NCBI GenBank assembly: GCA_009838195.1
Contig: VXSC01000047.1
Span: 124,001-188,000, forward strand
Direction: 5' to 3'
From: Rhodothermaceae bacterium
GTDB lineage: Bacteria; Bacteroidota; Rhodothermia; Rhodothermales; Bin80
DNA: 64,000 nucleotides
In this document: piece by piece, positions 54,187-63,815 of the stretch
Layout: each line of letters begins with the position of its first letter
Position numbering within the stretch: the stretch's first letter is position 1
The notes under the pieces: model-generated
Databases searched by the model: none
What the model was told of the DNA's origin: nothing
The model's input: only the letters and a program-made list of their open reading frames with translations
Translations under genes and position numbers: made by a program

Positions 54187-56706
54187 CTACCCTTCTGCAC
54201 GAAGTACGGCAAGTACCGATCGATCATAAATACTCCGATTGCTCAGAAAACCGATGATCAGGGTTAATCCGATCACTGCAGCAATCACCGTAAGAATGGA
54301 CTGGCCTGTCACCGCCAACGGAAGTTGGAATACTGCCATTGACAGAATCCAACCCGCAATTAAAGATAAAATCAAACCCGTTGAACAGGACAAGAGTCCT
54401 AGGACCGAATACTCCGCCATTGCAATGATAAGAAGTTGCTTCTTGCTGGCTCCTAAAGTTTTCAGCAAACCGCTTTCTTCAATTCGCTGCAATCGGCCAA
54501 TCAAAAGAGATCCGACCAAGACCAGAACTCCTGCGATGAAGCAGAAATACGCCATAAACTGGATCGCAAAGCGGATACGATCCATGACTTCACGGATGAT
54601 TCGGATGATTGCCTCCAGACTGAGTACCGTGACGTTTGGGTAACTCGCGACCACCAGTGACTGCAAGGAATCTGGGGTGGTGTCCCCCTCCCTACGACTT
54701 GTAATCACATGCGTTTGTGGAGCCTCTTCCAATACATTGTTGGGGAACACAACATAAAAATTTGACCGCATCTGTTCCCAGTCAACCGTTCGGAAGCTGG
54801 TCACCACCGTAGGAACCAACCTCCCCTGCACATCAAAAACAAGCGTATCTCCCATATCCAGACCCAGCTCTGTCCGCGCAAAATTATCCTCTACCGAAAT
54901 GGGGACGAAGGCGGAATCGGGTTGATAGATTCCAGTGAAGGTACCGCTGGTAAGCGATTCGGCATCCGTGAGCTCTGCCCGATATGTGGACCTGTACTCA
55001 CGTGTCAGTGGCCATGTGACTCCTCGAGTAGAATCCTTGACAAGCTCTTCTACCGTCTGCCCCCCAATCGCATGTAGTCGCATATTCACGATCGGAGAAC
55101 TGTCAATGATTGGCCAACTCTGCTCTTCGATCAGGCGTGTCACTCCGTCCAATTGGTCATTCTGGATATCAAAGAGAATCATGTCCGGTCGACCGTTGCC
55201 ACCCACCGTGTCCATTTGTCTAATTATGGTACTCTCACTGATCAGCAGTACCATGACAATAAATGTGCCCAGTCCAAGGGCTAACATTACCAAGAGCGTC
55301 TGATTCCCGGGGCGATGCAAGTTCGCAAATCCTTGACGAAGTGGATAAAACGGAATTCGGTTCGTCAGCTTACGGGCGATCAGCATGAGGAGCTTTGACA
55401 TGAGTATTAAAGCTCCAAAAGCAATGATGATTGCCACCGCATAGTAGACACTGGCAGTCCAGCTTCCTGACTGGGCTGCTGCGATCACAATCAGACCACC
55501 AACGATGATGATGTATGCTAGAAAACGGAAACGGGCCGGTGTCAGAGGCTCAATACTTGAGCGAAGTGCCCGCAAAGGGGACACCCCATGTACATCCATA
55601 AGAGGCAGGATTGCGAATATTAATGTTACAAACAACCCGACTCCATATCCCATCGCCATACTTGACCATGATATACGAAATGCAATTTCGAATGGCAGAA
55701 ATGCACTGATGGCATAAGGGACGAATAATTGTGCCAACGCTCCCCCAAAACATCCAAACACACCAGCGATGCATCCCAGGGTAAATGCCTGAAAAAAGTA
55801 AATCGAAAAAACACTCCCACTCCCTGCCCCCATGCATTGCAGTACGGCAATGTTATCTAGGCAACGACGAACATGTGCACGGATGGCTCCCCCAACCCCC
55901 AATCCCCCCAACACGAGTGCACCAAAGCCCGCCAGACCAAGAAATTGATTGAAAAATTCCAATACCTCTTCCCAGTTATCCCGCTGCTCCGCCACCGTAT
56001 CAATATTTGCGTTGAACCTATCCCCATCACTATACAATGAATCACGAATGGCTTCTGGATCTTCACCGGGAGCAAGCTTCACGTAGACCTCATAATTGGC
56101 CATGGCTCCAAATCCTAGGAGCATAGGATCCAATGTGTTGATGGGGACATACACCGAAGGCATGATGAGCATGCTGACTTCCGTTTCGCTGGGTGCACGC
56201 ACGAGTGAGCCCGAGATTTCGTATCTGTGTCGACCAATCTGAACGGTATCCCCCTCGTGAACCCCCAGAGTCTGCATCAAGCCTTGATCCACCAGGGCTC
56301 CCGCCTTTTCTTTGAACCCGGTCTCGGCCTCTGCGGGGTTGGACTTCAGTGACCCATATAGTGGATACGCATCTTCCACTCCGTAGACGCTGACCAGACG
56401 AGACCGGTGCTGCACTGGAAAGTAGGCAACCGACAACGTAGTGACTCGTCGAGCTTTGGCAACCCCAATCGTATCAATAGCAGCCTGCGTGGAATCATCA
56501 AATGGGCGGTTGCTGGAGAACCGCATATCGGCCCCCAAGAGCTCGCGTGCATGCTGGTCAACGCTATACTGAAGGCTTTCTGACGTCGAAGACAATGCGA
56601 CTAGCAGAGCAACCCCGACGATCATTGAAAAGAGAAAAATCAGCAACCGACGCCGGCTTCCCTGACTTTCCCACCACGCCATACGAAAAACCCAGGCACT
56701 TCTCAT
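54187..56706 (-). CDS. FtsX-like ABC permease, YbbP type
   Basis: The start at 56704-56706 gives 839 residues and an ATGA overlap with the ATPase gene; longer frames would run into it. After a first helix (LLIFLFSMIVGVALLVALSS) comes a large periplasmic domain (~60-250), an FtsX-type membrane core with several helices (about 255-490), a second periplasmic domain (~500-690) and a final group of helices (ending SILTVIAAVIGLTLIIGFLS). The two-core arrangement and length match E. coli YbbP (about 800 residues). The YbbAP system is thought to extract hydrophobic molecules from the inner membrane. Neighbours ybbA and tesA support the assignment. Confidence 0.88.
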   Translation of the reverse strand: MRSAWVFRMAWWESQGSRRRLLIFLFSMIVGVALLVALSSTSESLQYSVDQHARELLGADMRFSSNRPFDDSTQAAIDTIGVAKARRVTTLSVAYFPVQHRSRLVSVYGVEDAYPLYGSLKSNPAEAETGFKEKAGALVDQGLMQTLGVHEGDTVQIGRHRYEISGSLVRAPSETEVSMLIMPSVYVPINTLDPMLLGFGAMANYEVYVKLAPGEDPEAIRDSLYSDGDRFNANIDTVAEQRDNWEEVLEFFNQFLGLAGFGALVLGGLGVGGAIRAHVRRCLDNIAVLQCMGAGSGSVFSIYFFQAFTLGCIAGVFGCFGGALAQLFVPYAISAFLPFEIAFRISWSSMAMGYGVGLFVTLIFAILPLMDVHGVSPLRALRSSIEPLTPARFRFLAYIIIVGGLIVIAAAQSGSWTASVYYAVAIIIAFGALILMSKLLMLIARKLTNRIPFYPLRQGFANLHRPGNQTLLVMLALGLGTFIVMVLLISESTIIRQMDTVGGNGRPDMILFDIQNDQLDGVTRLIEEQSWPIIDSSPIVNMRLHAIGGQTVEELVKDSTRGVTWPLTREYRSTYRAELTDAESLTSGTFTGIYQPDSAFVPISVEDNFARTELGLDMGDTLVFDVQGRLVPTVVTSFRTVDWEQMRSNFYVVFPNNVLEEAPQTHVITSRREGDTTPDSLQSLVVASYPNVTVLSLEAIIRIIREVMDRIRFAIQFMAYFCFIAGVLVLVGSLLIGRLQRIEESGLLKTLGASKKQLLIIAMAEYSVLGLLSCSTGLILSLIAGWILSMAVFQLPLAVTGQSILTVIAAVIGLTLIIGFLSNRSIYDRSVLAVLRAEG

Positions 56707-57398
56707 GCCACTGCACGCACTTCCTCTGCGGCTTGATAATCCCGGGCAACCCGGCCGGCTTGAAGTTCCAGAATACGATGGCATGACCGGGCAAAATTCA
56801 GGTCGTGCGTCACCACAACCAATGCCGTACCCGCGGTGCGGTTCAGGTCAAGGAGTAATTCTTCGATTCTGTTGCCCGTAGCCGTATCTAGGTTGCCCGT
56901 AGGCTCATCGGCAAAAAGAATGGCTGGGCGATTAATGAATGCTCTGGCAAGGCCAACCCGCTGCTGCTCTCCCCCACTCATCTGAACGGGATAGTGATGT
57001 GCACGCCCTTTGAGGCCAACCTCCGTGAGCAGCTCCAGTGCACGCTTACGAGCACTTCCTTTCCCACTGAGTTCCAGTGGGACCATCACATTCTGTAGCG
57101 CCGTCAGCGTGGGAATGAGTTTGAACGTCTGAAAGACGAATCCGACAAAATTGCGTCGAATTTCTGCCCGTTCTCCTTCGGAACAGTGCCCAAGGTCGTT
57201 ACCCGCTAGCTTTACGACTCCTGAGGTCGGTGAATCCAGCCCTGCACATAACCCCAAAAGGGTCGTCTTTCCACTGCCGGAGGGCCCCACGACCGCACAA
57301 ACCTCACCAGCACCGAGGGAAAACGTAATATTATCCAGAACGGTCAGTAAGCGGGACCCACTTTGATATGTTTTCGTAAGCTCTTTAACCTCAAGCAT
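56703..57398 (-). CDS. ybbA: ABC transporter ATPase, YbbA/LolD type
   Basis: This 231-residue ATPase has Walker A GPSGSGKT at 38-45, a Q-loop in FVFQTFKLIPTLTALQN, signature MSGGEQQR at 141-148, Walker B ILFADEPTGNLD (Asp165, Glu166) and the switch His in VVVTHD. The sequence is typical of the LolD/MacB/FtsE group that pairs with FtsX-like permeases. It overlaps the permease gene by 4 bases and starts 11 bases from the divergent tesA-like gene, matching the ybbA-ybbP / tesA arrangement of enterobacteria. LolD is an alternative on sequence alone, so the symbol rests on context. Confidence 0.88.
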   Translation of the reverse strand: MLEVKELTKTYQSGSRLLTVLDNITFSLGAGEVCAVVGPSGSGKTTLLGLCAGLDSPTSGVVKLAGNDLGHCSEGERAEIRRNFVGFVFQTFKLIPTLTALQNVMVPLELSGKGSARKRALELLTEVGLKGRAHHYPVQMSGGEQQRVGLARAFINRPAILFADEPTGNLDTATGNRIEELLLDLNRTAGTALVVVTHDLNFARSCHRILELQAGRVARDYQAAEEVRAVA

Positions 57399-57409
57399 TC
57401 AATTTTAGA

Positions 57410-58081
57410 GTGTTGACCCGTTTTGCCCAAATTAGCATCGTCCTATACACGGTTATGTGCTTGTGTGTTCTATTACCTGTACGGCCAGCGGTTGCGCAAA
57501 ACTCTGAGGGTACCCCCATCCGCGTACTTTTTTTGGGCAACAGTCTGACGGCTGGTTATGGGCTTTCCCCAGATGAGGCCTACCCTGCTCTCCTGCAGAC
57601 ACGTATTGATTCATTAAAATGGTCCGTAACCATCATCAATGCCGGTGTGAGTGGAGATACGTCTGCCGGAGGACTGACACGCCTCGCCTGGCAACTGGAA
57701 AACCCTCCCGACGTCCTGGTTGTTGCTCTAGGGGCAAATGATGGTCTGCGGGGGCTCCCGCCAACAATGACAAAAAGCAACTTAACACAGATCATTCGTC
57801 AAGCCAGAGAAGCCAATTCCAACGTGAGTATTCTGATTGCTGGAATGCAGGTCCCTCCCAACTTGGGTCCAATCTTTCAGGAGGAATTCAGAGATATTTA
57901 CCCTTCTATAGCTGAGGAAATGGATACCGAACTGATCCCCTTTCTTCTGGAAGGAGTCGGCGGTGTCACCGAGCTGAACCAAGCCGATGGGATTCACCCC
58001 AATGCCGCTGGTCAGCGAAGATTGGCTGACACGGTCTGGGAAGCTCTGGCGCCTATACTTCAGGAACGCATTTCTCCTTAA
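57410..58081 (+). CDS. tesA: SGNH-type esterase/thioesterase TesA-like
   Basis: The 223 residues start at GTG, with a signal peptide (LPVRPAVAQ cleavage region). They hold the GDSL block GNSLTAGYGL (catalytic Ser45), NAGVSGDTSAGGL, LGANDG, and the C-terminal DGIHPNAAG with catalytic Asp and His. E. coli TesA is a periplasmic acyl-CoA thioesterase/lysophospholipase, and hydrolysis of acyl esters in the periplasm is the expected role here. It lies 11 bases from the divergent YbbA gene. It ends 100 bases before a convergent thioesterase gene; I see no clear terminator there. Confidence 0.92.
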   Translation: MLTRFAQISIVLYTVMCLCVLLPVRPAVAQNSEGTPIRVLFLGNSLTAGYGLSPDEAYPALLQTRIDSLKWSVTIINAGVSGDTSAGGLTRLAWQLENPPDVLVVALGANDGLRGLPPTMTKSNLTQIIRQAREANSNVSILIAGMQVPPNLGPIFQEEFRDIYPSIAEEMDTELIPFLLEGVGGVTELNQADGIHPNAAGQRRLADTVWEALAPILQERISP

Positions 58082-58181
58082 TCGGCACATCCATGGCGGG
58101 CTGCTGCCAGCCATAATGCTCCATTGGCGACCAGATTACGATAAAATTGAGATCCCAAATAAAAAACGGACCTCAAATGGC

Positions 58182-58649
58182 TCATGGATCTACGCGCCAA
58201 CCCAGTTCCTGGGAGACATCTACACCCATACGAAATTCTTCTGGAAGACGGACCAATTTAATGGATGCTTCAGATCCGACGGTTCCGTCTGGCAAATAAA
58301 TTTTTCCCTCCGCCTTGGCGAAGCGATCGCGCATGACCTCCCGCTTCGCAACAATATGTAGCGGCACTTCCACTGGGACCGGCTTTCGATACTTTACATC
58401 TAGCCGGACCGACATCATGAACGCATGGAAATCTTCGATCAACGATACGCGTCCAATGATCTCATCCAGAATCGCAGCCTGCACCCCTCCATGAACAATC
58501 CCCGGATATCCCTCAAAGGATCGGGGAACGGTGTAATGTGACTCCACCTCATCCTCTCCATTGTCATAGAAAGACATGTAGAGGCCGTGTGGATTGTTGC
58601 GACCACACACAAAACAATTATTACTGTTCGGCTGCTTGTTCACTCTCAA
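58182..58649 (-). CDS. PaaI-type hotdog-fold thioesterase
   Basis: This 155-residue protein has a hotdog domain with the PaaI-type active-site stretch GIVHGGVQAAILDEIIGR and a later conserved VRLDVKYRKPVPV strand. An N-terminal CFVCGRNNPHGL element with two Cys is common in this subfamily. Such enzymes hydrolyse acyl-CoA thioesters; the acyl group is unknown. Its start overlaps the pntB stop by 4 bases, so it ends the transhydrogenase operon in transcription order, though a functional link is not obvious. Confidence 0.88.
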   Translation of the reverse strand: MRVNKQPNSNNCFVCGRNNPHGLYMSFYDNGEDEVESHYTVPRSFEGYPGIVHGGVQAAILDEIIGRVSLIEDFHAFMMSVRLDVKYRKPVPVEVPLHIVAKREVMRDRFAKAEGKIYLPDGTVGSEASIKLVRLPEEFRMGVDVSQELGWRVDP

Positions 58650-60040
58650 ACGGCCTTGACCTCATTAATTAACTCTGTCACCGAATCCTTTGCATCCCCA
58701 AAAAGCATTCGGGTATTCGGCTCAAAGAAGAGCAGGTTGGGGACTCCAGAATACCCCGGTCGCATACTTCGCTTCAAAAATACGACGCTCTCGGCCTGAT
58801 CAACATTCAGGATTGGCATCCCATAGATCGGACTTGACTTGTCATGACGAGCAGCAGGGTTCACGACATCATTGGCCCCAATCACAAGCGCTACATCGGT
58901 CGACTCAAATTCATGATTAATCTCATCCATCTCAAAGAGCGAGTCATAGGGCACATTGGCTTCCGCTAAGAGCACATTCATATGACCCGGCATTCGCCCG
59001 GCCACAGGATGAACAGCATATTTGACTTCCACGCCTTGTGCCTGCAGTACATCCGCCAATTCCCGTACCTGATGCTGAGCTTGTGCAACCGCTAATCCGT
59101 AACCGGGCACAATAATGACTTTCCGCGCATAACTGAGCATGATCGCTGTGTCATCCGGTGTCGTAGATGTAATGGTGCGCCCATCCGCCAATTTTCCCGC
59201 TCCTTCCTCATCAGAGTCGCCCCCAAAACCTCCAACCATGACTTGCCAGAATTTCCGGTTCATGGCAACACACATAGTATTGGTTAACATGATCCCCGAA
59301 GCCCCAACCAGCGCACCGCTGATGATCAGAACGGTGTTTGACAATACGAACCCAGTAGCTGCCGCAGCCAATCCAGAGAGCGCATTCAAAAATGCCACAA
59401 TGACAGGCATATCCGCACCGCCAATGGGTAGGACAATCAGAATTCCGAAGATCAGGGATAAAGCGGCAAGAATCAAAAAACATAGAAGGATTTCTCCACC
59501 AAAAAATGTCCACACGATGGAGGCGATCATCAAAGCCAGAAAGGCCACCAGAACCACGTACCGGCCCGGAAACTCAATCGGGTTCCCCGTCATCTTGCCG
59601 CTGAGCTTCAAGAAAGCGATGACACTCCCGGAAAATGTAACCATCCCCACCAGTACACTCAAATACGGAAATACACCAGAGTCGATTTCTGCCGTCCCAT
59701 CGTGCTCGAGGACCATAGGGATTATTTCTGCCGATGCCACAAGTGCCGACGCCAATCCACCAAACCCGTTAAACGCCGCCACCAATTCTGGCATTGCGGT
59801 CATTTGGACGCGCATTGCCAACACTGCACCAATAAATCCTCCAATCAACAGTCCGACTATCATCTCGACTGGTGTGAGAATTTCCTGGGAAAATAGCGTG
59901 ACGATCACCGCAATTAGCATTCCCAGTGCCGCAACCCGGTTTCCTCTACGTGCCGTGACAGGAGACTGCAATCTTTTCAGCCCCACAATAAACAGGATCG
60001 CGGAGAAGAGATAGAGCCCATTAACGAGTCCTGAAGGCAT
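58646..60040 (-). CDS. pntB: NAD(P) transhydrogenase subunit beta
   Basis: The 464 residues comprise a membrane domain of about eight or nine helices (1-270; GFIGAVLAMRVQMTAMPELV is typical) and the NADP(H)-binding domain III, with PGYGLAVAQAQHQVREL, HPVAGRMPGHMNVLLAEA and GANDVVNPAA. PntB works with the two alpha fragments to drive hydride transfer from NADH to NADP+ using the proton gradient, supplying NADPH for biosynthesis, including the reductive and desaturase-related steps here. It overlaps the small alpha-2 gene by 1 base (TAATG). Confidence 0.96.
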   Translation of the reverse strand: MPSGLVNGLYLFSAILFIVGLKRLQSPVTARRGNRVAALGMLIAVIVTLFSQEILTPVEMIVGLLIGGFIGAVLAMRVQMTAMPELVAAFNGFGGLASALVASAEIIPMVLEHDGTAEIDSGVFPYLSVLVGMVTFSGSVIAFLKLSGKMTGNPIEFPGRYVVLVAFLALMIASIVWTFFGGEILLCFLILAALSLIFGILIVLPIGGADMPVIVAFLNALSGLAAAATGFVLSNTVLIISGALVGASGIMLTNTMCVAMNRKFWQVMVGGFGGDSDEEGAGKLADGRTITSTTPDDTAIMLSYARKVIIVPGYGLAVAQAQHQVRELADVLQAQGVEVKYAVHPVAGRMPGHMNVLLAEANVPYDSLFEMDEINHEFESTDVALVIGANDVVNPAARHDKSSPIYGMPILNVDQAESVVFLKRSMRPGYSGVPNLLFFEPNTRMLFGDAKDSVTELINEVKAV

Positions 60041-60315
60041 TAGTCAGTAGGCTTCTTCTTGAACATCTGCAGCATCCGACCCGTCACCATGAAGCCGCCT
60101 ACAACATTGATGGTCGCACAAATCAGGGCAGCAAAACCAATCCATTTTGCCCACACCCCTCCAACCATCCCTGCTGACACCAATGCACCAACGATAGTGA
60201 TTCCGCTGATGGCATTGGAACCGGACATCAGGGGAGTATGCAAGGTCTGAGGGACCTTACTCAACACCTCTCGACCAATAAACATGGCCAATACAAAGAG
60301 CGAGTATGGAGCCAT
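60040..60315 (-). CDS. pntAB: NAD(P) transhydrogenase subunit alpha, membrane part
   Basis: The 91 residues form three or four hydrophobic helices with the conserved PQTLHTPLMSGSNAISGI motif and a GGVWAKWIGFAALICATINV stretch. This is the membrane segment (alpha-2) of transhydrogenase, encoded separately here as in Rhodospirillum and many other bacteria, whereas E. coli fuses it to the NAD domain. It starts 4 bases after the NAD-domain gene and overlaps pntB. Confidence 0.94.
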   Translation of the reverse strand: MAPYSLFVLAMFIGREVLSKVPQTLHTPLMSGSNAISGITIVGALVSAGMVGGVWAKWIGFAALICATINVVGGFMVTGRMLQMFKKKPTD

Positions 60316-60319
60316 GGGC

Positions 60320-61447
60320 TTATGATTTGGTCATGCTGAGAACGCGCTCATGCACAATGTGTCCATTGTGGCAAACACAGGCGGCTTTGAAGATTTCATC
60401 TTCAAAATTCGGTTGAAAGACCCCATCCTGAACGAATTCATCGATCATTGCTGATACTGTACGCGCGTATAGAAAACTGGCATCTGCGGGCACAGTGGAT
60501 GGGAGATTCGTATGGCCGATAATTTGAACACCATGATGAACCACTACTTCATCCGCCACCGTCAGGGTGCAATTTCCTCCGCTGGCCGCTGCCAGATCAA
60601 CGATAATGCTACCGGGCGCCATGGCCTCGACTGCTTTCTGGCTCACTAAGGTCGGTGCAGTGCGTCCCGGAATCAAAGCAGTTGTGATTACTACATCTGA
60701 CTTCGCCAGATGCGGGACTAGCAGCTCCACCTGCTGCTTCGCCTTGGCATCCATCAATGCCTTGGCATACCCGCCTTCATCCTGCATATCTTCAATTTCG
60801 AGGTCTAATTCAACAAACTGTGCCCCGAGGCTTTTGACTTCTTCCCGGGCCGCTTCGCGAATATCGTATCCCCATACGCGGGCCCCAAGCCTGCGGGCGG
60901 TTGCAATAGCCTGCAACCCGGCTACGCCAGCTCCCAGAATCGTTACATTTGCAGGGCGAACCGTTCCCGCCGCCGTCGTTAGCAAAGGAAAGAATCTAGA
61001 GAGATGATTGGCGGCGATCAGTGCCGCCTTGTAGCCCGCCAAAGAAGCCATTGCGCTGATTGCATCCATCCTCTGTGCCCGCGAGATCCTGGGAACAAGT
61101 TCCATCGCCAACGCGGTTACCCCCCGATCAGCTAACTGAGCCATCCGCTCGGGCGTATCAAGCGGCTGGAGGAATCCGATTACAACTGCCCCTGTCTTCA
61201 GCCGGCCCATTTCATCCTCGGAAGGCGGCCCTACCAATACAATGATATCCGACTTCCATGCTTCCTGCCCGGATACAATTCGCCCCCCTGCTTCACGAAA
61301 TGCATCATCGGTGATCTGAGCCCCTTCACCGGCCTTGGACTCTACCAGAATCTCCAAACCCTTCTTGGACAGAGAGGACAAAACTTTGGGCACCAACGCC
61401 ACTCGCCGTTCTGCCGGTGCTGAGGCGCGAACTATTCCTAGGGTCAT
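60320..61447 (-). CDS. pntAA: NAD(P) transhydrogenase subunit alpha, NAD-binding part
   Basis: This 375-residue soluble domain I binds NAD(H). It opens MTLGIVRASAPAERRVALVP as in the family and has ILGAGVAGLQAIATARRLGA with the dinucleotide-binding glycines, then the WGYDIREAAREEVKSLGAQF strand. The alanine dehydrogenase-like fold runs to the end, with no membrane helices, confirming the split-gene organisation. It is the first gene of pntAA-pntAB-pntB-thioesterase. A 72-base gap separates it from serC. Confidence 0.95.
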   Translation of the reverse strand: MTLGIVRASAPAERRVALVPKVLSSLSKKGLEILVESKAGEGAQITDDAFREAGGRIVSGQEAWKSDIIVLVGPPSEDEMGRLKTGAVVIGFLQPLDTPERMAQLADRGVTALAMELVPRISRAQRMDAISAMASLAGYKAALIAANHLSRFFPLLTTAAGTVRPANVTILGAGVAGLQAIATARRLGARVWGYDIREAAREEVKSLGAQFVELDLEIEDMQDEGGYAKALMDAKAKQQVELLVPHLAKSDVVITTALIPGRTAPTLVSQKAVEAMAPGSIIVDLAAASGGNCTLTVADEVVVHHGVQIIGHTNLPSTVPADASFLYARTVSAMIDEFVQDGVFQPNFEDEIFKAACVCHNGHIVHERVLSMTKS

Positions 61448-61519
61448 GAATCGTATAATCCAAGGAGAATATACAACGATCAGTTAGAATTCCTAGAGAT
61501 CCGTATCCCTGGACTCGGC

Positions 61520-62608
61520 CTATCCGTTTTTCTTCTCAAAATCCCCCATAAAGTCGACCAGCACTTCAACGGATTCCAATGGACATGCATTGTAAATAGA
61601 GGCACGGATTCCACCGACTGACCGATGTCCTTTGAGTGCGACCAATCCATGCCCTGCAGCCTGTTGGATAAAAACCGGCTCCAGTTCTTCTTTTGCCATT
61701 CGGAAAGTTACATTCATGCGGGAGCGAGACTCTTTCTCCGCAGTTCCCCGGTAAAATCCACTGGAGTCTATTGCATCGTACAAAAGTGCGGCTTTCTTTT
61801 GGTTCACCGCTTGGATCCCCGGAATCCCTCCCTGATCCTCCAACCAGCCCAGGACCTTTTCGACCATATAAACCGCATAAACCGGAGGTGTATTGAAGCA
61901 TTTAGCAGCATGCGTACCGTAATTCAACATCGTTGGCAACCCTGCATTGCGAGTTTCCAGAAAACTGTCTCGAACCAACACAACCGTAACTCCGGCCGGA
62001 CCGATATTTTTCTGTGCCCCTGCATAAATCAGCCCATAGCGATCCAACTCAAGTGGATAACTCAAAAAATCACTGGATGCATCGCAAACAAGTGGGCAGC
62101 TTACATCCGGCGTATCATGAAACTGAGTTCCGTAGACGGTATTGTTGGATGTATAATGCAGGTAGGAATCTCGGGAATCCAACTCCCATGATGTCGGATC
62201 TGGAATATAGTTAAAGGCTGACTCTGCGCTGGAAGCAGCAATCCGACCATGACCAATCTTGCATGCTTCTACATGCGCCTTCTTTGCCCAGGTCCCCGTA
62301 AGAAGGTATGCAGCCTGTCCATCTGGGGGTAAAAAATTTAGCGGCACTTGATGAAACTGCATTGACGCACCTCCTCCAAGAAATAGCACATGCCAATCAT
62401 CCGTCAACCCCAGAAGATTCCCTATCCGCTCACGGGCAGAGGTCTCAATCTCAATGTATGCTGGGGATCGATGAGAGATTTCCATCACGGATGCTCCCGT
62501 ATTCCTAAATACAGGCAGCTCTTCACGAGCGGCCTCAATAACCGAGAGAGGAAGCGTACCTGGTCCTGCCGAAAAATTGTGCAAACGCCTAGATTGGGTT
62601 AAGGTCAT
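61520..62608 (-). CDS. serC: phosphoserine aminotransferase
   Basis: SerC converts 3-phosphohydroxypyruvate to phosphoserine with glutamate. The 362 residues have the opening NFSAGPGTLPLSVIEAAREE, ISHRSPAYIEI, LFLGGGASMQF, the PLP lysine in YAGAQKNIGPAG and the C-terminal HRSVGGIRASIYNA. Length and motif order are normal for the family. serA is 4 bases upstream in transcription order, so the two steps of serine synthesis are coupled. Confidence 0.96.
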   Translation of the reverse strand: MTLTQSRRLHNFSAGPGTLPLSVIEAAREELPVFRNTGASVMEISHRSPAYIEIETSARERIGNLLGLTDDWHVLFLGGGASMQFHQVPLNFLPPDGQAAYLLTGTWAKKAHVEACKIGHGRIAASSAESAFNYIPDPTSWELDSRDSYLHYTSNNTVYGTQFHDTPDVSCPLVCDASSDFLSYPLELDRYGLIYAGAQKNIGPAGVTVVLVRDSFLETRNAGLPTMLNYGTHAAKCFNTPPVYAVYMVEKVLGWLEDQGGIPGIQAVNQKKAALLYDAIDSSGFYRGTAEKESRSRMNVTFRMAKEELEPVFIQQAAGHGLVALKGHRSVGGIRASIYNACPLESVEVLVDFMGDFEKKNG

Positions 62609-62612
62609 CCGT

Positions 62613-63815
62613 TCAAAGTTTAATTTCTGAAACAGCTAATACGTCTTGAATATTTTTGAGCAAGCTTGAGAGTTCTTCAGGAGGTTTACCAACGACGCGG
62701 ATTCGTGCAACAGCGGCATTCATGGAACCAGCAAACACCTGATTTTCCATCTCTTGTACGTTCAGGTTGCACTTACGTATCCTATCCAGCACGCGGGCAA
62801 GCACACCAACCTTGTCCAGATGCCGAACCGTTATCAAATGTGTTGCCGCAGATTGAACTGCGATATTGACGCAATTTGGGACAACGCCAGTGTTCGCATA
62901 CGTATCAATTACGCGTGCAGCCTCATCCCCGGTAGCTTCCTGCGCCTGGGCTGTTGATGCTCCGATGTGATGGGTCAGGTACACGGAAGGATGTTTGTGC
63001 AACTGTGTCGTTAGCGGACCCTCCTTGTAGGATGGTTCATCTGCAAACACATCCAGGGCAGCGCGAATTCCGTGCTCATCCAATGCTGTAAGCAAGGCGT
63101 TTTCATCCACTACACTACCCCGTGTAGTATTTATAAAAAGCGCCCCTGGCTTCATTGCAGCGAAAAACTCCCTGTTCGCCAGATGAAACGTTGACGGCGT
63201 TGCCGCTACATGCAGCGAAACAATGTCCGACTGAGCGGCAACCTGGATCGGGCTATCAACATAGTCCACTCCAAATGCTGCAGCGGATTCAGCGGTAAGT
63301 GAGCGACTCCATGCAACCACTTCAAGGCCGAGCCCCTGTGCCATGTGGGCAACAAGCTGGCCAATTTTTCCCATGCCGACGAGCCCGAGCACTCTACCTT
63401 TGAGTCCCCGCGCCTTGGCATACCTGCCCTTCTGCCATTTCCCTGCTCGGGCATCCGAGACATTGTCTGGAATCCAACGATCCAGCGAAACGATTAGGCC
63501 AATTGTCAACTCAGCAACTGCACTGGCATTTTTGCCAGGACAATTCGCAACGAAAACTCCGAACTCCGAAGCAGCTTCCAAATCAATGGAGTCATATCCG
63601 GCGCCGGCCCGCACGATCAGTTCAAGGGACGATGCGTGTTGAATCATACTGCGCGTCACCTTGGTGGATCGTACCACCAGTGACTCTATCCCGTGGGTGA
63701 CCATTGCTTCCTGCAACTGATCTGCTGAACAAATTTCAACCACCACGGTGTGTCCGGCCTGCCTGAGGGCCTCAATACTTTTTTCGGGCAATTTGTCGGC
63801 AATCAGTACACGCAT
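62613..63815 (-). CDS. serA: D-3-phosphoglycerate dehydrogenase with ACT domain
   Basis: SerA oxidises 3-phosphoglycerate to 3-phosphohydroxypyruvate, the first step of serine synthesis. The 400 residues have the NAD-binding motif GLVGMGKIGQLVAHMAQGLG, the catalytic Arg in NTTRGSVVDE, Glu in DVFADEP and His in LTHHIGASTAQAQE. A C-terminal ACT domain (LITVRHLDKVGVLARVLDRI) probably mediates feedback by serine. The length matches the short E. coli-like type. Its ATG overlaps the stop of the DUF1015 gene by one base. Confidence 0.96.
   Translation of the reverse strand: MRVLIADKLPEKSIEALRQAGHTVVVEICSADQLQEAMVTHGIESLVVRSTKVTRSMIQHASSLELIVRAGAGYDSIDLEAASEFGVFVANCPGKNASAVAELTIGLIVSLDRWIPDNVSDARAGKWQKGRYAKARGLKGRVLGLVGMGKIGQLVAHMAQGLGLEVVAWSRSLTAESAAAFGVDYVDSPIQVAAQSDIVSLHVAATPSTFHLANREFFAAMKPGALFINTTRGSVVDENALLTALDEHGIRAALDVFADEPSYKEGPLTTQLHKHPSVYLTHHIGASTAQAQEATGDEAARVIDTYANTGVVPNCVNIAVQSAATHLITVRHLDKVGVLARVLDRIRKCNLNVQEMENQVFAGSMNAAVARIRVVGKPPEELSSLLKNIQDVLAVSEIKL

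Noticed and set aside
59139-60014. 291-codon open frame on the plus strand opposite pntB
   Set aside because: It is antisense to a gene with clear transhydrogenase motifs and is composed of low-complexity Ser/Thr/Pro/Ile sequence, a typical reflection of membrane-protein codons.
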